A DNA stretch of 10,859 bases from Anaerolineae bacterium (GTDB lineage Bacteria; Chloroflexota; Anaerolineae; JAFGEY01), in the NCBI GenBank assembly GCA_016931365.1, contig JAFGEY010000459.1:1-10859 (forward strand), written 5' to 3'. Under the pieces are notes generated by a model. It did not search any database and was not told where the DNA came from. It saw nothing but the letters and a program-made list of their open reading frames with translations. Position 1 is the first letter of the stretch. Each line of letters begins with the position of its first letter. Made by a program: the position numbers and the translations under genes. Below are positions 7,202 to 10,859 of the stretch, piece after piece.

Positions 7202-7252
7202 CCGGTAGGGGCAACTAGAACGCGCGGCGTTGCCTACGGTCGCCTCTACCGG
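7202..7252 (-). terminator. GTAGGGGC-type palindrome after the tspO-like gene, repeat element or terminator
   Basis: CCGGTAGGGGC (7202-7212) and GCCTCTACCGG (7242-7252) pair over 11 bp with one G-T wobble. GCAAC (7211-7215) and GTTGC (7229-7233) give a nested inner stem. It begins 14 bases downstream of the tspO-like stop on the minus strand, so it is placed to end that transcript. Its arms share the TAGGG(G)C core with the palindrome at 5059-5157, suggesting a related repeat family. There is no T-run. Confidence 0.5.
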
Positions 7253-7266
7253 ACTGCTCAGAGTTG

Positions 7267-8016
7267 CTATGACGCCTTGCGCAGCCTTGACACGATCAGC
7301 GCTACAACGACGGCCAGTGCGCCCAACCCGGCCGTCCAGGCTACCAGCGGCACTTGGGCCTGGCTAACGACGATGCCCACAAAGGCCCATACAATAACCA
7401 GCGGGTAGGCAACTTCGCGCCGCAGCAGTGTCATCGCCACGCCCAGCCCTGCGCCGACCGCGATCACCAGGGCGGTCCAAAACTCGGGGATGCCAAAGCC
7501 GTTCCAGCCAAGATCGTACAGCATGATCGATGTGTTAGCGATGGTGGCGACGGAAAGCCAACCCAGGTAGATGCTGAATGGGACGTGCACCAGCCACTTT
7601 TCGGCTTTGCTCACCGCGCGCCGGCCGATGCCCAGGCGCAAATAAATGGCGAGCAGCGAGCCGAATACGCCAACGATGAGCACCAATGAGAGCGGAAAAA
7701 CCAAGTAGTGCCAGGCGAAAATCCATGCGCCGTTGAACAGGTTGCTGAGCACAAACAGCCAGCCGATGCGGCGCTGAAATTCTGCATCCTGCTGTCTGGG
7801 CAGGACCTGGTAAATGCTGTAAGCGATCAGCCAGCTATAAATCAGCCCCCAGATTGAGAATACATAACCTGCCGGCGTAAAGAGGCTGGGAATGCTGTCC
7901 GAGACATCGCCAGCAGTGTAGCCGTTCAGTCTGAACGAGTTTGCACCATAGTTGATGAGCAACGTGATGATCAGCGAAGCAATGTTGGCAATTGAACGCA
8001 GTTGTATTTTTTTCAC
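7267..8016 (-). CDS. TspO/MBR-like tryptophan-rich membrane protein, 8 TM
   Basis: A 249-residue integral membrane protein related to TspO/MBR (tryptophan-rich sensory protein; members bind porphyrins or other tetrapyrroles and respond to light, oxygen or stress). Conserved pieces are LFTPAGYVFSIWGLIY (45-60), WLFVLSNLFNGAWIFAWHY (86-104) and VPFSIYLGWLSVATIAN (145-161), which match the FxPpgwvF, W..N...W.. and P...W...A...N signatures. About eight hydrophobic segments are visible, more than the five of classical TspO, so this is a long form with extra C-terminal helices. The start is taken as GTG at 8016, because GGAGGA lies 5 bases upstream (8021-8026) and the sigma-70 promoter lies just beyond; the in-frame ATGs at 8055 and 8103 lie at or upstream of the -10 box and would be untranscribed. 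It is divergent from the carH-like gene and shares its control region. Confidence 0.82.
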   Translation of the reverse strand: MKKIQLRSIANIASLIITLLINYGANSFRLNGYTAGDVSDSIPSLFTPAGYVFSIWGLIYSWLIAYSIYQVLPRQQDAEFQRRIGWLFVLSNLFNGAWIFAWHYLVFPLSLVLIVGVFGSLLAIYLRLGIGRRAVSKAEKWLVHVPFSIYLGWLSVATIANTSIMLYDLGWNGFGIPEFWTALVIAVGAGLGVAMTLLRREVAYPLVIVWAFVGIVVSQAQVPLVAWTAGLGALAVVVALIVSRLRKAS

Positions 8017-8053
8017 AGTATCCTCCAATGGGTTTATTTTTCGATTGGATTTC

Positions 8054-8082
8054 ATTTTATCACAAAATCTAATTTTTGTCAA
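8054..8082 (-). promoter_or_regulatory. Sigma-70 promoter for the tspO-like gene
   Basis: On the minus strand a perfect TTGACA (8077-8082) and TAAAAT (8054-8059) have exactly 17 bases between them. Transcription would start about 30 bases upstream of the GTG at 8016. The -35 lies inside the left arm of the inverted repeat at 8075-8119, so a protein bound there would block RNA polymerase. Confidence 0.8.
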
Positions 8083-8119
8083 CACTTTGTTAACTAAATG
8101 CACAAGTTATGTTGACAAA
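8075..8119. promoter_or_regulatory. Operator array between divergent promoters (11-bp repeats and inverted repeat)
   Basis: A perfect 10-bp inverted repeat, TTTGTCAACA (8075-8084) and TGTTGACAAA (8110-8119), covers both -35 boxes. Read in 11-base steps from 8075, the blocks are TTTGTCAACAC, TTTGTTAACTA, AATGCACAAGT and TATGTTGACAA. Three of the four share GT-two bases-AC at the same offset. Known CarH-type B12 regulators bind DNA as tetramers on 11-bp repeats overlapping a -35 box. That the neighbouring carH-like protein binds here is inference. Confidence 0.65.
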
Positions 8120-8140
8120 TTCTTTCCTGTCATATATAAT
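8112..8140 (+). promoter_or_regulatory. Consensus sigma-70 promoter for the carH-like operon
   Basis: TTGACA (8112-8117) and TATAAT (8135-8140) match consensus at all 12 positions with the ideal 17-base spacing. The start of transcription would be near 8147, giving a leader of about 24 bases. A promoter this strong makes sense if it is normally held down by a repressor, and the -35 lies in the right arm of the operator. Confidence 0.88.
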
Positions 8141-8170
8141 TAATCTAGTCAATCAAACTCAGAGGTCGAT

Positions 8171-9145
8171 ATGAGCGAAGAACAATATATATACAACATT
8201 GGCGCAGTTGAGCGGATGACCGGCATTCCGGCGGCGACGCTGCGTGCATGGGAACGTCGCTACGATTTTCCGCAGTCGGAGCGCAGCGAGGGCAAACACC
8301 GGCTTTACTCCGACCGGCATATTATGAGCTTGCGTTGGATCAAAAACAAGATCGATCAGGGTGTGCAAACCAAGCAAGCGATCTTGATGTTCCGGCAACG
8401 TGAGACAGAAGGCAATCTGAACGACATCCTGGCTGTTCAAGCGCCAGCGTTGGCTGCGAACGCGGCGATGCCGTCGGAGCGGCTGCACCTGGACCAGTTG
8501 ACACAGCGATTGATTGCTGTGCTGCTGGTGGGCGATCTGGCTCAAGCCGACGATCTTTTTGCGCGCGAATTGGCATTGTACTCACCAGAGAGTATCATTT
8601 CTGAAGTGATTCTGCCTACGTTTGTCGAAATGGGGCGGCGATGGGAAGAGGGCGTGCTGGGCATTTCCAACGAGCATCTGGCGACGCAGTACCTGCGCCA
8701 TCGCCTTGTGATGTGGCTGCACACCGGCCCCCCGACCTATGCCGTGCCGCCCGTTGTGTTGGCCTGCGCGCCCGGTGAGTTGCACGAAGGCTCGCTGCTG
8801 ATCTTGGGCACGCTGCTCCGACGCCGCCGTTGGCCGATCTCCTATTTGGGGCAATCGGTGCCGCTGGATGACCTGGCCCGCTTTGTGCGCGAAATATCGC
8901 CAGTGGCGGTCGTTTTGGTCGCTATGCGCGAGGAAGCGGCGCAAGCCCTGGTCCATTGGCCCACGGCGATGCCCGATGTCGCTGAACAAGGGCAGCCATT
9001 GGTCGGTTTTGGCGGGCGCATTTTTGTCGAGCAGCCTGCGTGGCGGGCCAGAGTGCCGGGCGTCTACCTGGGCGATGACCTTCGCAGCGGCGTCGATGTG
9101 CTGGAGCGTCACTTGCGCACCCGGTCGCCGGCCTTGATCGTTTAA
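8171..9145 (+). CDS. carH: CarH/LitR-like MerR-family regulator with B12-binding domain (putative photoreceptor)
   Basis: A 324-residue transcription factor. Residues 7-75 are a MerR-type winged HTH (YNIGAVERMTGIPAATLRAWERRYDFPQ, then GKHRLYSDRHI). About 105-185 form the helical B12-cap domain, and 195-315 a Rossmann-like cobalamin-binding domain. The Wx9EH motif is exact: W158, then nine residues, then E168-H169. In CarH these residues cap the adenosyl group of adenosylcobalamin and define the light-sensing type. The lower-ligand motif reads E203-L-H205-E-G-S, where ExHxxG is expected: the His is present but the Gly is one place early. In known relatives, adenosyl-B12 in the dark supports a DNA-bound repressing tetramer and light breaks it up. 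AGAGG sits 5 bases before the ATG. It is the first gene of a plus-strand run with the MinD-like ATPase and the transporter. Confidence 0.88.
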   Translation: MSEEQYIYNIGAVERMTGIPAATLRAWERRYDFPQSERSEGKHRLYSDRHIMSLRWIKNKIDQGVQTKQAILMFRQRETEGNLNDILAVQAPALAANAAMPSERLHLDQLTQRLIAVLLVGDLAQADDLFARELALYSPESIISEVILPTFVEMGRRWEEGVLGISNEHLATQYLRHRLVMWLHTGPPTYAVPPVVLACAPGELHEGSLLILGTLLRRRRWPISYLGQSVPLDDLARFVREISPVAVVLVAMREEAAQALVHWPTAMPDVAEQGQPLVGFGGRIFVEQPAWRARVPGVYLGDDLRSGVDVLERHLRTRSPALIV

Positions 9146-9239
9146 AGGGTTCTCACCGTTTGCTGTCGGGCTTGACTAATCGGCCAAGATCAATGACAAT
9201 ATAGACAGAATTCACCACACAACCGATTGGGAGGACAAG

Positions 9240-9995
9240 ATGGCTATGATCATTTCCGTACACTCGTTTCGCGGTGGCACGGGCAAATCCAATACCACCG
9301 CCAACTTGACCGCGCTGTTGGCAATGAAAGGGCTGCGTGTCGGCGTGGTCGATACCGACATCCAGTCGCCGGGCATCCACGTTTTGTTCGGCCTGAACGA
9401 AGAAGAGATGACGTCCTCATTGAACGATTACTTGTGGGGCAAATGTGAGATTGAAAAAGCGGCCTATGATGTCACTGCCCGGCTTGGCGCCAAGATTTCG
9501 GGCCAGGTGTTTTTGATCCCATCCAGCACCAAGACCGGCGAGATCGCGCGCATCCTGCGCGAGAGTTATGACGTAGGGCTGCTCAACGACGGCTTTCACG
9601 ACCTGATCGACCGGCTCAACCTTGACGTGTTGATGATCGACACACACCCCGGCCTCAACGAGGAAACCTTGCTTTCGATTGCCATTTCAGACGTGCTGCT
9701 GATCATTATGCGCCCCGACCAGCAGGACTATCAGGGTACTGGCGTGACTGTCGACGTGGCCCGCCAACTCGACGTGCCTCACATGCTGCTCATCGTCAAC
9801 AAGATGCCCCAGGTCTTTGATGAAACCGATGTACAGACGCGCGTCGAAGCAGCGTATGGCTGCAAGGTCGGCGCGGTGCTGCCGCACTCGGACGAGATGA
9901 TGATTCTCGCCAGCGCGGGTATCTTTGTCCTGCAATATCCTCAACACGAAATGAGTCACAGACTCAAGCAAGTGGTCGCCAAGATCGGGCTTTAG
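9240..9995 (+). CDS. MinD/ParA-like P-loop ATPase with Arg in place of the signature Lys
   Basis: A 251-residue SIMIBI-class ATPase of the MinD/ParA/FleN/TadZ group. The deviant Walker A is FRGGTGKSNTTAN (10-22). The catalytic K16 is kept, but the signature Lys that starts KGGxGK is Arg11. Switch I is VVDTDIQSPG (36-45; D38, D40) and Walker B is VLMIDTHPG (130-138; D134). The C-terminal half (LLIVNKMP, then VGAVLPHSDEM) is typical of MinD relatives. I see no amphipathic membrane-targeting helix as clear as that of MinD. GGGAGG 5 bases before the ATG fixes the start. A 94-bp gap separates it from the carH-like gene and 17 bp from the transporter, suggesting co-transcription. The cargo or partner is unknown; a TadZ/CpaE role with the CpaF ATPases on the other strand is conceivable but unsupported by linkage. 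Confidence 0.85.
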   Translation: MAMIISVHSFRGGTGKSNTTANLTALLAMKGLRVGVVDTDIQSPGIHVLFGLNEEEMTSSLNDYLWGKCEIEKAAYDVTARLGAKISGQVFLIPSSTKTGEIARILRESYDVGLLNDGFHDLIDRLNLDVLMIDTHPGLNEETLLSIAISDVLLIIMRPDQQDYQGTGVTVDVARQLDVPHMLLIVNKMPQVFDETDVQTRVEAAYGCKVGAVLPHSDEMMILASAGIFVLQYPQHEMSHRLKQVVAKIGL

Positions 9996-10002
9996 CCCGA
10001 TC
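9983..10002 (+). repeat. 8-bp hairpin spanning the stop codon of the MinD-like gene
   Basis: GATCGGGC (9983-9990), a TTTA loop and GCCCGATC (9995-10002) form a perfect stem that includes the TAG stop. It ends 10 bases before the transporter ATG. It could lower expression of the downstream gene or process the mRNA. No T-run follows, so full termination is unlikely. Confidence 0.5.
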
Positions 10003-10012
10003 CAGATGCTCA

Positions 10013-10859
10013 ATGAACCGTCTTCTGACCCGATTGTTTAACGTCCGGCCCGAAGAATGGCCGCGACTGGGCATTTTGTATCTCACCAACTTGATCGTCC
10101 TGATCGGCATCTATTGGGGCGATGAGATCATTGAGGCCGGTTTCCTGCGCCAGGTTGGCGTGCAGTATCTGCCCCAGGTGATGATGCTCAGTGCGCTGTG
10201 TTCGGTACTTGCGATCACGATCTATACTGCATTTGCCGATCAGGTTGCCAACGACCGGCTGTTGATCGCCGTTCTCGGCGTCGGCGCGGCAGGGGTTGTA
10301 ATTGGCATTGCGCTCTGGGGGCTGCATCTGACCGCGATCGCCTACGGGTTGCTCTATCTGACCCTTCAGGTGCCGTTGCGCACCATCCTCAATGTCCACT
10401 GGGCCACCTTTGTCAGCGGCTTTTATGATACCCGCGCCGCAAAACGGGTGGTACCTATGCTTGGATCGTCGGTGCGGCTGGCCGGCGTCGCTTCTGGTCT
10501 GACGATGCCGCTGCTCAACCGGTTTTTGGCCCCACTGTGGATCATTGCTATCTGGCTGGGTGCGATCCTCGTCACCATCTTGTTGATCGGCCTGACGCCT
10601 CGCCTGCTCCGGGAGCCTCAATCCAAAGCCCGCCCGGCTCAATCTGCACCGCAGTTTTCTCGTTGGCTCGACAACATCCGCGAGGGCTACCGTTATGTCC
10701 TTGGCTCGCCCTTTTTACGTTGGCTGGCTCTGTCCACGCTGTTGGTCGTCGTGCTGCTCCAGTTTGTCGATTACCGGACCAAAGCTATCTTGAGTCAACT
10801 GGATACGGTGCAAGAGATCGCTAACCTCACCGGCGCGCTGCGCGGCTGGTCGAACCTGG
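10013..10859 (+). CDS. NTT-like (ATP/ADP translocase-related) MFS transporter, 3' end outside window
   Basis: A frame open from the ATG at 10013 to the window edge, giving 282 residues with no stop. It is a polytopic membrane protein with about six or seven hydrophobic segments visible: roughly 18-36, 52-76, 82-104, 108-127, 173-194 and 233-253. The segment GFYDTRAAKRVVPMLGSSVRLAGVASG (136-162) resembles the FD.RQAKR.FPLIGAG signature of bacterial MFS proteins related to nucleotide (ATP/ADP) translocases. VDYRTKAIL near 252-260 fits the repeated motif in the second half. Free-living bacteria often have such proteins, with unproven substrate and sometimes with extra HEAT or cyclic-nucleotide domains at the C-terminus, which would lie beyond this window. 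No strong ribosome-binding site is present; translation may depend on the gene upstream. Confidence 0.72.
   Translation, partial: MNRLLTRLFNVRPEEWPRLGILYLTNLIVLIGIYWGDEIIEAGFLRQVGVQYLPQVMMLSALCSVLAITIYTAFADQVANDRLLIAVLGVGAAGVVIGIALWGLHLTAIAYGLLYLTLQVPLRTILNVHWATFVSGFYDTRAAKRVVPMLGSSVRLAGVASGLTMPLLNRFLAPLWIIAIWLGAILVTILLIGLTPRLLREPQSKARPAQSAPQFSRWLDNIREGYRYVLGSPFLRWLALSTLLVVVLLQFVDYRTKAILSQLDTVQEIANLTGALRGWSNL

Noticed and set aside
8017..8103. Upstream ATG starts (8055, 8103) for the tspO-like gene
   Set aside because: They lie at or upstream of the -10 box of the apparent promoter; the GTG at 8016 has GGAGGA at ideal spacing.
9171..9216. Possible promoter before the MinD-like gene (TTGACT with CAATAT or TATAGA)
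   Set aside because: The spacing is 19-22 bases and the -10 candidates are poor, so it is not a convincing promoter; read-through from the carH promoter is simpler.
10010..10642. Open frame of 210 codons opposite the transporter
   Set aside because: Antisense to a frame with clear membrane segments and family signature; its composition is Gln/Asp/Arg-rich, typical of a shadow.

Overview
The window is about 60% GC, tightly packed bacterial DNA. The gene content and style suggest a Chloroflexota (filamentous or Anaerolineae-like) bacterium: unusual multidomain Ser/Thr kinases, paired CpaF-type ATPases, a B12-binding MerR regulator next to a MinD-like ATPase, an NTT-like transporter, and short GTAGGG-ended hairpin elements between genes. 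This placement is inferred from gene content; there is no rRNA or marker gene to prove it.

Layout. (1) 1-1269, plus strand: the C-terminal part of a UbiD-family (prenylated-FMN) decarboxylase that begins before the window. (2) 1308-2195, minus strand: a classical short-chain dehydrogenase, convergent with ubiD and separated from it by 38 bp holding an imperfect inverted repeat. (3) 2354-7039, all minus strand, read right to left: a three-part regulator (Ser/Thr kinase, degenerate histidine-kinase-like region, LuxR-type HTH), then a 250-bp gap with a roughly 100-bp nested palindrome and a probable promoter, then two tandem CpaF/TadA-type secretion ATPases that overlap by ATGA. The second ATPase has altered catalytic-region motifs. 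No other Tad/pilus gene is in the window. (4) 7267-8016, minus strand: an eight-TM TspO/MBR-like membrane protein. (5) 8171 to the right edge, plus strand: a CarH/LitR-like MerR regulator with the Wx9EH motif of adenosylcobalamin photoreceptors, a MinD/ParA-like ATPase with an unusual Arg in its Walker A motif, and the start of an ATP/ADP-translocase-like MFS transporter that runs off the window.

How the parts may work together. The tspO-like and carH-like genes are divergent and share a 154-bp AT-rich control region. It holds two near-perfect sigma-70 promoters whose -35 boxes lie inside a 10-bp inverted repeat, and an array of roughly 11-bp repeats between them. This is the arrangement expected of a light- and B12-controlled switch that represses both its own operon and tspO. 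In the other cluster the kinase-LuxR protein sits directly upstream of the CpaF pair and is a plausible regulator of it.

No gene-free stretch exceeds 300 bp. The largest gaps are 4906-5155, 7040-7266, 2196-2353 and 8017-8170, and their contents are described below. I saw no tRNA, rRNA, CRISPR array or transposase gene.
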